A stretch of 64,000 bases of DNA from Nocardiopsis sp. JB363 (GTDB taxonomy: Bacteria; Actinomycetota; Actinomycetes; Streptosporangiales; Streptosporangiaceae), in the NCBI RefSeq assembly GCF_900143625.1, contig NZ_FRFF01000167.1:1-64000 (forward strand). Direction: 5' to 3'. The notes under the pieces were generated by a model. The model was not told the origin of the DNA and made no database searches. It saw only the letters and a list, made by a program, of their open reading frames with translations. The position numbers were made by a program, and so were the translations under genes. This document shows positions 1 through 8,569 of the stretch, piece by piece. The first letter of the stretch is position 1. Each line of letters opens with the position of its first letter.

Positions 1-142
1 CCCGCGTGCGCGGGGAGCAGCGGGTGGGAGCCTTCCGCCTGCCCGGTGGCGCGGGGCCATCCCCGCGTGCGCGGGGAGCAGGTCGACCACCTCGGTGAGG
101 CGGGTACGCACCCGGGTCCATCCCCGCGTACGCGGGGAGCAG
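1..142 (-). CRISPR. End of a type I-E CRISPR array (three repeats, two spacers)
   Basis: Repeats occupy 1-20 (cut by the window edge), 53-81 and 114-142. The two complete copies are 29 nt and share the stem core CCCCGCGTGCGCGGGG. Spacers 21-52 and 82-113 are both exactly 32 nt, the type I-E geometry. The copy at 114-142 differs at two positions (GTACGC for GTGCGC in the stem, GGGTCC for GGGGCC at the start). By analogy with E. coli and Streptomyces I-E repeats (CTGCTCCCCGCG...ATGG) the array is transcribed on the minus strand, so 114-142 is the leader-proximal repeat. No cas genes are in the window. The array continues beyond position 1. Confidence 0.93.
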
Positions 143-235
143 CCTCGTTGACCTGCGGGTTTATCTGCGCCAAGGGCTCAAATCTGCAACTAGTTGAGAA
201 ACAGACAAACCAGACACCGAACCTCCGTGGTCACC
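143..235 (-). promoter_or_regulatory. Probable CRISPR leader
   Basis: This stretch lies directly upstream of the first repeat in the inferred direction of transcription. It contains a block richer in A and T (about 158-222) than the surrounding DNA, as expected of a leader. It holds no gene; 236-290 then runs to the end of rhaB with nothing recognisable. The assignment rests on position and composition only. Confidence 0.5.
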
Positions 236-290
236 CTGGAAGAGTCACACGGGTTCCCGGCCGGCACAAGGCGACCGAAAAACTCCCCGA

Positions 291-1757
291 TCACCGTTCC
301 CCCGGCCAGAGGAAGCGCTGGGCTCGTTCCCACACAACACTCTCCCCTTCGGGCCGGTAGATACAGATATCGAAGGAATCGGCGACCACCTGTCGCAGCT
401 CGGGCAGACCTCCCCGAATAGCCCCCACAGCCCGGGCCTGCACCAACAGGTTGCCCACGGCCGTACCCTCCGCCGGCCCAGCGATCACCGGCAGGCCGGT
501 GGCCTCGGCGGTCAGTTGACACAACAACGAGTTCCGCGCCCCTCCCCCGACGACGTGCACCACCTCGACCTCTTGGCCGGACAGCTCGGCGGCCTGTCGT
601 ACAGCCCGCCGGTAGGCCAGGGCCAAAGAATCCAGCACGCACCGGACCACCTGAACCGGATCGGTGGGTGGCGGTTGGCCGGTCTCGGTGGCGAACTCGG
701 CGATCCTGGCCGGCATGTCACCGGGTGGCGCGAACCGGGGATCGTCCACATCCACCACGCATCTCAGCTTCGGCAGACGAGCCGCCCGCTCCAACAGGTC
801 GGCCAGATCCACGTCGAGCCCTTGGGCCTGCCAGGTGCGCAAAGACTCCTGCAACAACCACAGCCCGGTCACGTTGCGCAGGTACCGGACGGTCCCGTCC
901 ACACCGAGTTCGTTGGTGAAGTTGGCGCCCCTCCCCTGCTCGGAGAGCACCGGCCGATCCAGCTCCACGCCCACCAGCGACCACGTCCCCGAGGAGATGT
1001 AGGCGAAGCGCGGGGTGCGCGCGGGCACGGCGACCACGGCGGAGGCGGTGTCGTGGGAACCCACCGCGACCAGTGGCGTCCCGGTGTCCCTCACCGTTCC
1101 GATGATGTGACCGGGATCGACCAGGTCGGGGAGCAGACCCCTGGCACGGACCCCGAAGGTGTCCTCCAGCAGCTCCAGGCAGGGCTCGGTCCAGTGACGC
1201 CCCCGCACGTCCAGCAGCCCGGTGGTGGAGGCGTTGGTCAGCTCCGCCACCTTCCGGCCGGTCAACCAGTAGCCCAGCAGGTCGGGGATCAGCAGCAGGT
1301 CGCGCGCGGCCGAGAGCTGGGCGCTTCCGGCGGCGGCCACCAGTTGGAAGAGAGTGTTGAAGGGCTGCACCTGGAGCCCGTTGACCGCGTACAGGTCCGC
1401 GGCGGAGAGGTGCTCGAAGACCCGCTCGGGCACACCGTCGGTGCGCCGGTCGCGGTAGTGGACGGGGTTGCCCAGCAACGCGCCGTCGGCGTCGAGCAGG
1501 CCGTGGTCCACGGCCCAGGAGTCGATGCCGGCGGAGGCGAGTGGGCCATGAACCCGGGCCGCTTCCGCCAGTCCGGTGAGGGCTCCGGAGTACAGCGCCA
1601 ACACGTCCCAGTGCAGTCGTTCGCCCACGGCCACCGGGGTGTTGGCGAACCTCACCGTCTCCTCGGTGCGCAGGACACCGTCGCGCAGGTGTCCGGTGAT
1701 CACCCGGCCGTTGGAGGCGCCCAGGTCGATCGCGGCGTGCGGTCCCACCGCGCTCAC
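291..1757 (-). CDS. rhaB: Rhamnulokinase (FGGY family)
   Basis: A 488-residue sugar kinase that phosphorylates L-rhamnulose with ATP to L-rhamnulose 1-phosphate in the cytoplasm, the second step of L-rhamnose use. The N-terminal phosphate-binding loop AIDLGASNGRV (about residues 8-18), the central SHDTASAVVAVP region and the C-terminal VVGGGARNSLLCQ ATP-site motif place it in the FGGY/ASKHA fold, and the length matches the family. The GTG start at 1757 overlaps the stop of the aldolase/dehydrogenase gene by 4 nt (GTGA), indicating translational coupling. It is the last gene of the rhaI-rhaD-rhaB operon. The assignment as rhamnulokinase rather than another FGGY kinase follows from both sequence and operon context. 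Confidence 0.93.
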   Translation of the reverse strand: MSAVGPHAAIDLGASNGRVITGHLRDGVLRTEETVRFANTPVAVGERLHWDVLALYSGALTGLAEAARVHGPLASAGIDSWAVDHGLLDADGALLGNPVHYRDRRTDGVPERVFEHLSAADLYAVNGLQVQPFNTLFQLVAAAGSAQLSAARDLLLIPDLLGYWLTGRKVAELTNASTTGLLDVRGRHWTEPCLELLEDTFGVRARGLLPDLVDPGHIIGTVRDTGTPLVAVGSHDTASAVVAVPARTPRFAYISSGTWSLVGVELDRPVLSEQGRGANFTNELGVDGTVRYLRNVTGLWLLQESLRTWQAQGLDVDLADLLERAARLPKLRCVVDVDDPRFAPPGDMPARIAEFATETGQPPPTDPVQVVRCVLDSLALAYRRAVRQAAELSGQEVEVVHVVGGGARNSLLCQLTAEATGLPVIAGPAEGTAVGNLLVQARAVGAIRGGLPELRQVVADSFDICIYRPEGESVVWERAQRFLWPGER

Positions 1758-3790
1758 CTCAGGAACGCGGCGGCGACCCCGCCGTCGACGGGCACGTGCA
1801 GGCCTGTGGTGTGCGCCAACTCCCCCGCACTGAGCGCGAACACGGCATTGGCCACGTGTTCGGGCAGTACCTCGCGCCCCAGAAGGGTGCGCTTGGCGTA
1901 GAAGGCGCCCAACTCCTCTTCGGGTACCCCGTACACCTTGGCGCGCTGGGCGCCCCAGCCTCCGGCGAAGATTCCCGAGCCGCGCACCACCCCGTCCGGG
2001 TTGACCCCGTTGACCCGGATGGCGTGCTCGCCGAGCTCGGCCGCCAGCAACCGCACCTGGTGAGCCTGGTCGGCCTTGACGGCGGAGTAGGCGATGTTCT
2101 TGGGCCCGGCGAACACCGCGTTCTTGGAGGCGATGTAGACGATGTCGCCGCCCATGTCCTGCTCGATCATCAGGCGCGCGGCCTCGCGGGAGACCAGGAA
2201 GGACCCCTTGGCCATGACGTCGTGTTGCAGGTCCCAGTCGCGTTCGGTGGTCTCCAGCAGCGGCTTGGAGATGGACAGTCCGGCGTTGTTGACCACCAGG
2301 TCCACTCCGCCGAAGGCCAGGGCGGCGGCGCGCAACGCCTCGGCCACGGCGTCGGCGTCGCTCACGTCGCAGCCCACCCCGACGGCGGTGTCGACGCCGC
2401 CGAGTTCGGCCGCGACCTCGGCGGCCTGTTCGGCGTCCAGGTCGGAGACGACCACGCACGCGCCTTCGGCGGCCAGGCGGGTCGCGATGGCCTTGCCGAT
2501 ACCGCTCGCGGCTCCGGTGACCAGGGCGACCCGGCCTGCCAGGGCCTTGGGCGCGGGCAGCCGCTTGAGCTTGGCTTCCTCCAGGGCCCAGTACTCGATG
2601 CGGAACTTCTCCGACTCCTCGATGGGCCGGTAGGTGGACACGGCCTCGGCACCACGCATCACGTTGATGGCGTTGACGTAGAACTCGCCGGCCACGCGCG
2701 CGGTCTTGGCGTCCTTGCCGAAGGAGAACATGCCCACCCCGGGCACCAGGACGATGGCGGGGTCGGCGCCGCGCATGGCCGGGCTGTCGGCTCCTGCGTG
2801 GCGTTCGTAGTAGGCGCGGTAGTCCTGGCGGTACTCCCGGTGGAGTTCGCGCAGGCGCTCGACCACCCGCTCCAGGGGTGCTGTGGCGGGCAGGTCCAGC
2901 ACCAGGGGACGGACCTTGGTGCGCAGGAAGTGGTCGGGGCAGGAGGTGCCCAGGGCGGCCAGGCGGGGGTGTTCGGCGCGGGCGAGGAAGTCCAGGACCT
3001 CGTCACTGTCGGTGTAGTGGCCGATCTGTCGGTGGTCGGTGGAGGCCAGGCCGCGGATCACCGGGGCCAAGGCGGCGGCGCGCCGCGCGCGTTCCTCCTC
3101 GGGCAACGCCTGGTGCCCGTCCAGGACCGGACCGAAGGGCTCGGGTCGGCCGTGTTCGGCGAGGAAGCTCTGGGCGGTGCGGATGATCTCCAGGGAGTTG
3201 GCCTCGCACTGCTCGCTGGTCCGGGCCCAGGTGGTGATGCCGTGTCCTCCCAGGATCGCGCCGATGGCGTTCGGGTTCTCCTGGGCGATGCGGGCGATGT
3301 CCAGTCCGAGTTGGAAGCCGGGCCTGCGCCAGGGCACCCACACCACGCGGTCGCCGAAGCACTCGCGGGTCAGGCGTTCGCCGTCGGCGGCGGTGGCCAG
3401 GGCGATCCCGGAGTCGGGGTGCAGGTGGTCCACGTGCGCGGCGCGCACCAGCGCGTGCATGGCGGTGTCGATGGAGGGCGCGGCCCCACCCTTGCCGAAG
3501 AGACAGTGGTCGAAGGCGGCGACCATCTCGTCCTCGCGTTCCTCCCCCGGGTAGACGTCGGCGAGGGCGCGCACACGGTCCAGGCGTAGGACGGCCAGTC
3601 CGTCCTCGGTGAGGGTTCCCAGGTCGCCACCGGAACCCTTGACCCACAGCAGGTCGACGGGCCCGCCGGTGACGGGGTCGGTGGCGCTTCCGGCGGCGGA
3701 GGTGTTGCCGCCCGCGTAGTTGGTGTTACGTGGGTCGGCCCCAAGGGCGTTACTACGTGCGATGAGCTGTGCGACGACGGGATCGGACAC
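1754..3790 (-). CDS. Bifunctional rhamnulose-1-phosphate aldolase / short-chain dehydrogenase
   Basis: A 678-residue fusion. The N-terminal half (about 1-400) is a class II aldolase/adducin-type domain expected to split L-rhamnulose 1-phosphate into dihydroxyacetone phosphate and L-lactaldehyde; zinc-ligand histidines lie in the HVDHLHPDSG segment. The C-terminal 250 residues are a short-chain dehydrogenase with the nucleotide motif TGAASGIGKAIA, the NNAG motif and the catalytic YSAVK, presumed to oxidise lactaldehyde. The length matches the known actinobacterial and proteobacterial fusion of about 680 residues. The GTG start at 3790 is preceded by AGGGAA and lies 56 nt after rhaI; its 3' end overlaps rhaB by 4 nt. 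The open frame runs further upstream, but that part would overlap rhaI. Confidence 0.92.
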   Translation of the reverse strand: MSDPVVAQLIARSNALGADPRNTNYAGGNTSAAGSATDPVTGGPVDLLWVKGSGGDLGTLTEDGLAVLRLDRVRALADVYPGEEREDEMVAAFDHCLFGKGGAAPSIDTAMHALVRAAHVDHLHPDSGIALATAADGERLTRECFGDRVVWVPWRRPGFQLGLDIARIAQENPNAIGAILGGHGITTWARTSEQCEANSLEIIRTAQSFLAEHGRPEPFGPVLDGHQALPEEERARRAAALAPVIRGLASTDHRQIGHYTDSDEVLDFLARAEHPRLAALGTSCPDHFLRTKVRPLVLDLPATAPLERVVERLRELHREYRQDYRAYYERHAGADSPAMRGADPAIVLVPGVGMFSFGKDAKTARVAGEFYVNAINVMRGAEAVSTYRPIEESEKFRIEYWALEEAKLKRLPAPKALAGRVALVTGAASGIGKAIATRLAAEGACVVVSDLDAEQAAEVAAELGGVDTAVGVGCDVSDADAVAEALRAAALAFGGVDLVVNNAGLSISKPLLETTERDWDLQHDVMAKGSFLVSREAARLMIEQDMGGDIVYIASKNAVFAGPKNIAYSAVKADQAHQVRLLAAELGEHAIRVNGVNPDGVVRGSGIFAGGWGAQRAKVYGVPEEELGAFYAKRTLLGREVLPEHVANAVFALSAGELAHTTGLHVPVDGGVAAAFLR

Positions 3791-3846
3791 GGTGTTTCCC
3801 TGTTCGGTGTCGTGGTGTTCCGGTTGTGCGGGTCGGCCGGGGCCGC

Positions 3847-5028
3847 TCATGCGCCCCATCCGGCCTGGGTTCCGCCCTTGCGTTCGTCGGCGACCCGCTC
3901 CACGTACCCGGAGGCGGCGTGGGCGGCCATGGGGTCGGGGTGCAGTCCCTGTTCCTCGCGCAGTCCGGCCAGGAGGGGGCGCACGTCGGTGTTGTAGGCG
4001 TCCATCAACGCGGCGTTGGCGCCCAGCACGTCGCCTGAGACCTGCGCGGTGGCCAGGGCCTCGGCGTCCACGAGCAGGGCCTTGGCGGTGGCCTCCTGCA
4101 CGTTCATCACCGAGCGGATCTGTCCGGCGATCTTGGGTTCGATGTTGTGGCACTGGTCGAGCATGAACGCGACCTCGGTGTCGGTGGCCAGGGCACCGCC
4201 GCGCACCACCTCGTACATGATGCGGAAGAGCTGGAAGGGGTCGGCGGCGCCGACCATGAGGTCGTCGTCGGCGTAGAAGCGCGAATTGAAGTCGAAGGCG
4301 CCGAGCTTTCCGGCGCGCAGCAGGAACGCGACGATGAACTCGATGTTGGTGTGCGCCGCGTGGTGGCCGGTGTCCACACACACCACGGCCCGCTCGCCCA
4401 GTTCGAGGCAGTGGGCGTAGGCGGTGCCCCAGTCGGGGACGTCGGTGGCGTAGAAGGCGGGTTCGAAGAGCTTGTACTCCAGCAGGATCCGCTGGTCGCC
4501 GCCCAGCCGGTCGTAGACCTCGCGCAGCGCTTCGGCGAGGCGGTCCTGGCGGGCGCGCAGGTCGTCCTGGCCGGGGTAGTTGGTGCCGTCGGCGAACCAG
4601 AGCTTGAGGTCGCGCGAGCCGGTGGCGTCCATGACGTCGACGCACTCCAGCAGGTGGTCGATGGCCTTACGGCGCACCCGGGCGTCGGCGTTGGTGACGC
4701 TGCCGAGTCTGTAGTCGTCGTCCTGGAAGACGTTGGCGTTGATGGTGCCGATGTCGGTGCCCAGGTCGCGGGCGTGGGCGGCCAGGGCGGCGTAGTCGTC
4801 CACCTTGTCCCAGGGGATGTGCAGGGCGACGGTGGGGGCGACCCCGGTGTGGCGGTGCACCTCGGCGGCGTCGGCGATCTTCTCCCAGGGGTCGCGGGGC
4901 ACCCCGGGCTGTCCGAACACCTTGAATCGGGTCCCGGAGTTGCCGAAGGCCCAGGAGGGGAGTTCGATGTGCTGGCGGCGCAGGACCGCGAGGGTGTCGG
5001 GGTGCGAGACGGCGTCCGATGTGACCAC
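3847..5028 (-). CDS. rhaI: L-rhamnose isomerase (RhaI type)
   Basis: A 393-residue metal-dependent TIM-barrel isomerase converting L-rhamnose to L-rhamnulose. Segments such as IPWDKVDDY, LKLWFADGTNYPGQDD, CVDTGHHA and FDFNSRFYADDD carry the metal-binding Asp, His and Glu residues of the xylose-isomerase-like RhaI family, which differs from the enterobacterial RhaA. The GTG at 5028 was chosen because a GGAG lies 7-9 nt upstream. An in-frame ATG at 5088 would give 413 residues but overlaps the palindromic operator at 5076-5087, so it is unlikely. It is the first gene of the rhamnose operon. No transporter, mutarotase or regulator gene for rhamnose is in the window. Confidence 0.92.
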   Translation of the reverse strand: MVTSDAVSHPDTLAVLRRQHIELPSWAFGNSGTRFKVFGQPGVPRDPWEKIADAAEVHRHTGVAPTVALHIPWDKVDDYAALAAHARDLGTDIGTINANVFQDDDYRLGSVTNADARVRRKAIDHLLECVDVMDATGSRDLKLWFADGTNYPGQDDLRARQDRLAEALREVYDRLGGDQRILLEYKLFEPAFYATDVPDWGTAYAHCLELGERAVVCVDTGHHAAHTNIEFIVAFLLRAGKLGAFDFNSRFYADDDLMVGAADPFQLFRIMYEVVRGGALATDTEVAFMLDQCHNIEPKIAGQIRSVMNVQEATAKALLVDAEALATAQVSGDVLGANAALMDAYNTDVRPLLAGLREEQGLHPDPMAAHAASGYVERVADERKGGTQAGWGA

Positions 5029-5075
5029 GATGGGGCTCCGTTCAGGTGGGGTGGGATCGCGGAGCTCGCGATCAT

Positions 5076-5087
5076 TGAATCGTTTCA
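5076..5087. promoter_or_regulatory. LacI-family operator upstream of the rhamnose operon
   Basis: TGAATCGTTTCA is a 12-bp near-perfect palindrome (TGAA at one end, TTCA at the other, central CG), the form typical of LacI-family sites in actinobacteria. It sits 48-59 nt upstream of the chosen rhaI start, so a rhamnose-responsive repressor bound here would block transcription. The repressor gene is not in the window. Confidence 0.72.
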
Positions 5088-5235
5088 TTCGCGTATCGCA
5101 GAAGCTATCCCGCCACCTGGAAGGGTGTCAACAGTCACCCTTACCCCCGCGGCTCGGGCAGTGCACGGCTCGCTGCTTACAACGTTTTACCCACAGGTCG
5201 CACCGCTCCCCCGCAACCGACCGGCCCCATACGAA

Positions 5236-5268
5236 GGGAGGGCCGGGGCTGCTCGCCCCGACCCTCCC
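5236..5268 (-). terminator. Terminator of the paaABCDE-paaI operon
   Basis: GGGAGGG (5236-5242) and CGGGGC (5244-5249) pair with GCCCCG (5255-5260) and CCCTCCC (5262-5268) around a 5-nt loop, with one symmetric mismatch. It lies 25 nt beyond the paaI stop. There is no strong U-tract, as is usual in actinomycetes. The rest of 5089-5292 shows no gene. Confidence 0.8.
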
Positions 5269-5292
5269 TCGACCTTCCCCCGGTCCCCCGAC

Positions 5293-5718
5293 CTATCCGC
5301 GCGCGGCCAGGGTACGGCTGCGTCCGCGGAACTCGGCGACGATCTCCTCGCCCCGCCGGACGGTCACGTCGTAGACGCCACTGCGCCCGTAGACCACACG
5401 TTCCTCGGCGGTGGCCACCAGCACATCGCCCTCATGGGCCGGCGCCACGAACGTGACGTCGGCGCCGGAGGCCACGGTCACCCCGCCGCCGTCCACGTTG
5501 CAGGCGCACGCGAACGCGGTGTCGGCCAGGGTGAACAGCAACCCGCCGTGGGCGATGTCGTAACCGTTGAGCATGAGCGGTCCCACGACCATCTCCACCA
5601 CCGCGCGCCCGTCGGTGGCCTCCAGCAGGCGCATGCCCAGGTTCTTGGAGGCACGGTCGGTCTCGAACATCCGCCAGGCGGTCTCGTTGCGCCCCTTGGG
5701 CGCCTCGGCCCCGCTCAC
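5293..5718 (-). CDS. paaI: Hydroxyphenylacetyl-CoA thioesterase PaaI
   Basis: A 141-residue hotdog-fold thioesterase that hydrolyses ring-hydroxylated or otherwise stalled phenylacetyl-CoA intermediates, releasing CoA. The YDIAHGGLLFTLADTAFA segment carries the HGG motif and the Asp of the PaaI subgroup. The GTG start at 5718 overlaps the paaE stop by 4 nt (GTGA), so it is coupled to the oxygenase operon as its last gene. A strong terminator follows. Confidence 0.9.
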   Translation of the reverse strand: MSGAEAPKGRNETAWRMFETDRASKNLGMRLLEATDGRAVVEMVVGPLMLNGYDIAHGGLLFTLADTAFACACNVDGGGVTVASGADVTFVAPAHEGDVLVATAEERVVYGRSGVYDVTVRRGEEIVAEFRGRSRTLAARG

Positions 5719-6818
5719 GAGTCGAAGTCCATGGTCACGGCGTCCGTCACCGGCAGCGACTGGCAGGCCAGCGCGTACCCGGCTTCCACCTCGGCGGGGG
5801 TGAGCGCGTAGTTGCGCACCATCTCGACCTCACCACCGCACACCTTGACCCGACAGGTCCCGCACACCCCGCCCTTGCAGGCGAACGGCAGGTCCGGGCG
5901 GTAGCGCTGGGCGGAGTCCAGTACCGGTACGCCCTGGGGCAGGGTCAGCGTGGTGGTGCGACCGTCCAACACGACGGTGACCTCGCTGGCGGGCCCCTCG
6001 ACCTCGGGGTCCTCGTGTCGGGCCTGGGGCGGCGGCTGGGCCCCCTCGACGAAGAACAGCTCCTGGTGGACGCGTTCCCCGTCCACCCCGTGCTCGGCCA
6101 ACACCCGCTGGGCGTCGGTGACCATCGGGTAGGGACCGCAGATCCACCAGTGGTCGACGCCGTCCGCGGCGATGATGGTCGACAACAGGGCGTCCAGTTT
6201 GGCGCCGTCCAGGCGCCCGGTGAACAGCTCCGACTCGCGCGGTTCGCGGGAGAGTACGTGCACCAGTTCCAGGCGCGGCCCGAAGGCGTCCTTGAGGTCG
6301 GCCAGGTCGTCGGCGAACATCACCGTGTCGCTGCGCCGGTTCCCGTACAGCAGCGTGACGTGGGAGCCGGTGCGGCGCAGCAGCGAAGCGGCCATGGACA
6401 GCACCGGGGTGATGCCCGAACCCGCGGCCACGAGCACGTGCCGGGCGGTCTCGGTCAGGTCGGGGCTGAAGCGGCCCGTGGGCGCGCCCACCTCGATCTC
6501 GTCGCCCGTGCGCACTTCGCGGACCAACCAGGTGGAGAAGAGGCCGTCGGCGACCAGACGCACGCCCACGCGGGGGGCCTCGCCCACCGCAGCGCAGATC
6601 GAGTAGCTGCGACGCTCCTCCACCCCGTCGATCACACGACGCAGGGTCAGCGACTGCCCGGGCGCGAACGCGAACACCTCGGCCAGGTGGTCGGGGACGT
6701 CGAAGGTGACGGCGACGGCGTCCTCGCACAGGCGCTCGACGGCGGCCACGCGCAGCCGGTGGAACGCCGCCCGGCCGCGTCCGGCGGCGGGGGCGGTCTC
6801 GGTGACGGGTGTGGTCAC
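5715..6818 (-). CDS. paaE: Phenylacetyl-CoA epoxidase reductase subunit PaaE
   Basis: A 367-residue electron-transfer subunit that passes electrons from NADPH via FAD and a [2Fe-2S] cluster to the PaaABC oxygenase. The N-terminal ferredoxin-reductase fold has the flavin motif RSYSICA and the nucleotide-binding segment VAAGSGITPVLSM. The C-terminal plant-type ferredoxin domain shows CKGGVCGTC followed by a distal ACQS cysteine. The GTG at 6818 lies 2 nt beyond the paaD stop; the frame is open further upstream, but that part overlaps paaD. The 3' end overlaps paaI by 4 nt. Confidence 0.94.
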   Translation of the reverse strand: MTTPVTETAPAAGRGRAAFHRLRVAAVERLCEDAVAVTFDVPDHLAEVFAFAPGQSLTLRRVIDGVEERRSYSICAAVGEAPRVGVRLVADGLFSTWLVREVRTGDEIEVGAPTGRFSPDLTETARHVLVAAGSGITPVLSMAASLLRRTGSHVTLLYGNRRSDTVMFADDLADLKDAFGPRLELVHVLSREPRESELFTGRLDGAKLDALLSTIIAADGVDHWWICGPYPMVTDAQRVLAEHGVDGERVHQELFFVEGAQPPPQARHEDPEVEGPASEVTVVLDGRTTTLTLPQGVPVLDSAQRYRPDLPFACKGGVCGTCRVKVCGGEVEMVRNYALTPAEVEAGYALACQSLPVTDAVTMDFDS

Positions 6819-6820
6819 GG

Positions 6821-7345
6821 TCAGATCTCCTTGACGTGCTCGAACGGTTCGAGGCAGGACCGGCAACGGTGCAGCGACTTGCAGGAGGTCGCGCCGAAGC
6901 GGGACAGTTCCTCGGTCTCGGCCGACTCGCACAGCGGACAGCGCGGGACGGTTCGGGTGGGCAGCAGGGTGAGGGGGACGGGGCCGGCGGGCCGTTGGGG
7001 CGCCCCGCCCGGCGGCGAGATCCCGTTCTCGGTGAGTTTGCGTCGCCCCTCCTCAGTGATCCAGTCGGTGGTCCAGGGCGGGGAGAGCGTGGTGCGCACC
7101 CGCACGTGTTCGAACCCGGCCGCGCGCACGGCCGTGTCCACGTCCACGCGCATCTCGGCCAGGGCCGGACAGCCCGAGTAGGTGGGGGTGATCCACACCT
7201 GGGCGGTGCCGTCCTGCGCGAGGTCGACCTCGCGCAGGATGCCCAGGTCGGCCAGGGTCAGCATGGGAAGTTCGGGGTCGGTGACCGCGGCCGCCGCCGT
7301 CCAGACGCGCCGACGTGCCTCGGTCCGGGAAACGGTGGCTACCAT
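6821..7345 (-). CDS. paaD: PaaD, Fe-S maturation protein for phenylacetyl-CoA epoxidase
   Basis: A 174-residue protein with an N-terminal MIP18/DUF59 domain (TDPELPMLTLADLGIL, then TYSGCPA with the conserved Cys) and a C-terminal zinc ribbon (CPLC about 30 residues before the CRSC pair). Members of this family are needed for maturation of the epoxidase, probably for the PaaE cluster. The ATG at 7345 lies inside the end of paaC (7-nt overlap). Confidence 0.93.
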   Translation of the reverse strand: MVATVSRTEARRRVWTAAAAVTDPELPMLTLADLGILREVDLAQDGTAQVWITPTYSGCPALAEMRVDVDTAVRAAGFEHVRVRTTLSPPWTTDWITEEGRRKLTENGISPPGGAPQRPAGPVPLTLLPTRTVPRCPLCESAETEELSRFGATSCKSLHRCRSCLEPFEHVKEI

Positions 7346-8217
7346 GTCGCCTCCGGGTGCTCGCGGGCCACCCTTTGGAGTTCCTCCAGCAGGGGCGCCA
7401 GTTCGTCGGTGTGCCGGCCCTCGCGTCCGGCGATCTCGGCCGGGGGGAAGGTCTCGGGTACCGCCAGCGTGGCCGCGGTCAGTACCTGCGACAGGACCTG
7501 GTGGACCTCCTCGCGCACCGTGGCCGGATCCACCGCCGCCCCCTGCTCGGCCAGGGCGGACTCCACCGGGTGGGTGGCGAAGAGTTCACCGGTCATCGGC
7601 CACACGTCGGCGACCGCCCGGGCCATGCGCTCGTGCGAATGCTCGGTACCGTCACCCAGGCGCAGCGCCCAGGAGACCGCGTACTCACGGTGGTAGGCCA
7701 GTTCGTTGACGCCCTTGGCGGCGATGGCCGACAGCACCGGATCCTTGCTGTCCGCCAGGCGGGTGAACAGGGCCAGCCGCCAACTGGAGAGCACGAGCAG
7801 CGTGGCGACGCACCGGGCGAAGTCACCGCGCGGGGCCTCGGTCAGGTGCACGTTGCGGAACTCCTCGGGGTCCCGGTGGTAGGCGAAGGCGTCCTCGTCG
7901 CGTCCGGTGCCGTCGGCCTGGCCGGCGCGGGCCAACAACAGGCGGGCCTGGCCCAGCAGGTCCAGGGCGATGTTGGCCAGGGCCACCTCCTCCTCCAGTT
8001 CGGGGGCGTCGGTCACCCAGTGGGCGAGCCGCTGCGCCTGGACGAGGGCGTCGTCGCCGAGCATCTGGCAGTAGAGGGCCAGGTCCTGGCCGTCGACCCC
8101 CGCGGGAAGGGTCGTGTCCACACCCGCGAGCGCCTCGGTGAAACCGGTGCCGAAGGCCCATCGCGAGTCGCTGTCGTGTTCCTCGGTCAGGCCGGTGAAG
8201 ATGTTGTCGCCACTCAT
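7339..8217 (-). CDS. paaC: Phenylacetyl-CoA epoxidase structural subunit PaaC
   Basis: A 292-residue ferritin-like four-helix protein that pairs with PaaA as the non-catalytic or scaffolding subunit of the phenylacetyl-CoA 1,2-epoxidase. Family segments include LYCQMLGDDALVQAQRL near the N-terminus and ELAYHREYAVSWALRLGDG in the second half. The ATG at 8217 starts 40 nt after paaB; the frame is open upstream but without a matching family sequence. The TAG stop overlaps the start of paaD. Confidence 0.94.
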   Translation of the reverse strand: MSGDNIFTGLTEEHDSDSRWAFGTGFTEALAGVDTTLPAGVDGQDLALYCQMLGDDALVQAQRLAHWVTDAPELEEEVALANIALDLLGQARLLLARAGQADGTGRDEDAFAYHRDPEEFRNVHLTEAPRGDFARCVATLLVLSSWRLALFTRLADSKDPVLSAIAAKGVNELAYHREYAVSWALRLGDGTEHSHERMARAVADVWPMTGELFATHPVESALAEQGAAVDPATVREEVHQVLSQVLTAATLAVPETFPPAEIAGREGRHTDELAPLLEELQRVAREHPEATW

Positions 8218-8257
8218 GTCGTTCCTTTGAAGCCTCGTGCGTCCCGGTGCGTGCGCG

Positions 8258-8569
8258 CTAGATGTGCGGGACGTCCTCGGGGATCGGATAGAAGGTCGGG
8301 TGGCGGTAGACCTTGTCACCGCTGGGCGCGAAGTAGGGGTCCTTCTCGTCCGGGCTGGAGGCGGTGATGTTCTGGGCGAGCACCACCCAGATGCTCACGC
8401 CCTCGTTGCGCCGGGTGTAGAGGTTGCGGGCGTTGTGCAGGGCCATCTCGTCGTCGGGGGCGTGCAGGGAGCCCACGTGGACGTGGTTGAGGCCGCGCTT
8501 TCCGCGCACGAAGATCTCGTACAGGGGCCATTCGGGCCGGGCCGGGCCGGCGTTGTCGGTGTTGCTCAT
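8258..8569 (-). CDS. paaB: Phenylacetyl-CoA epoxidase subunit PaaB
   Basis: A 103-residue small subunit required for activity of the PaaABCE complex. The [20 protein letters not shown] opening is the family signature, and the length is typical. The ATG at 8569 overlaps the paaA stop by 4 nt (ATGA). Confidence 0.95.
   Translation of the reverse strand: MSNTDNAGPARPEWPLYEIFVRGKRGLNHVHVGSLHAPDDEMALHNARNLYTRRNEGVSIWVVLAQNITASSPDEKDPYFAPSGDKVYRHPTFYPIPEDVPHI

Noticed and set aside
516-1901. Long open frame on plus across rhaB (461 codons)
   Set aside because: It is the antisense shadow of rhaB caused by high third-position GC; it has no family resemblance and no ribosome-binding site. The same applies to 1796-3589 (plus) and 4147-5811 (plus).
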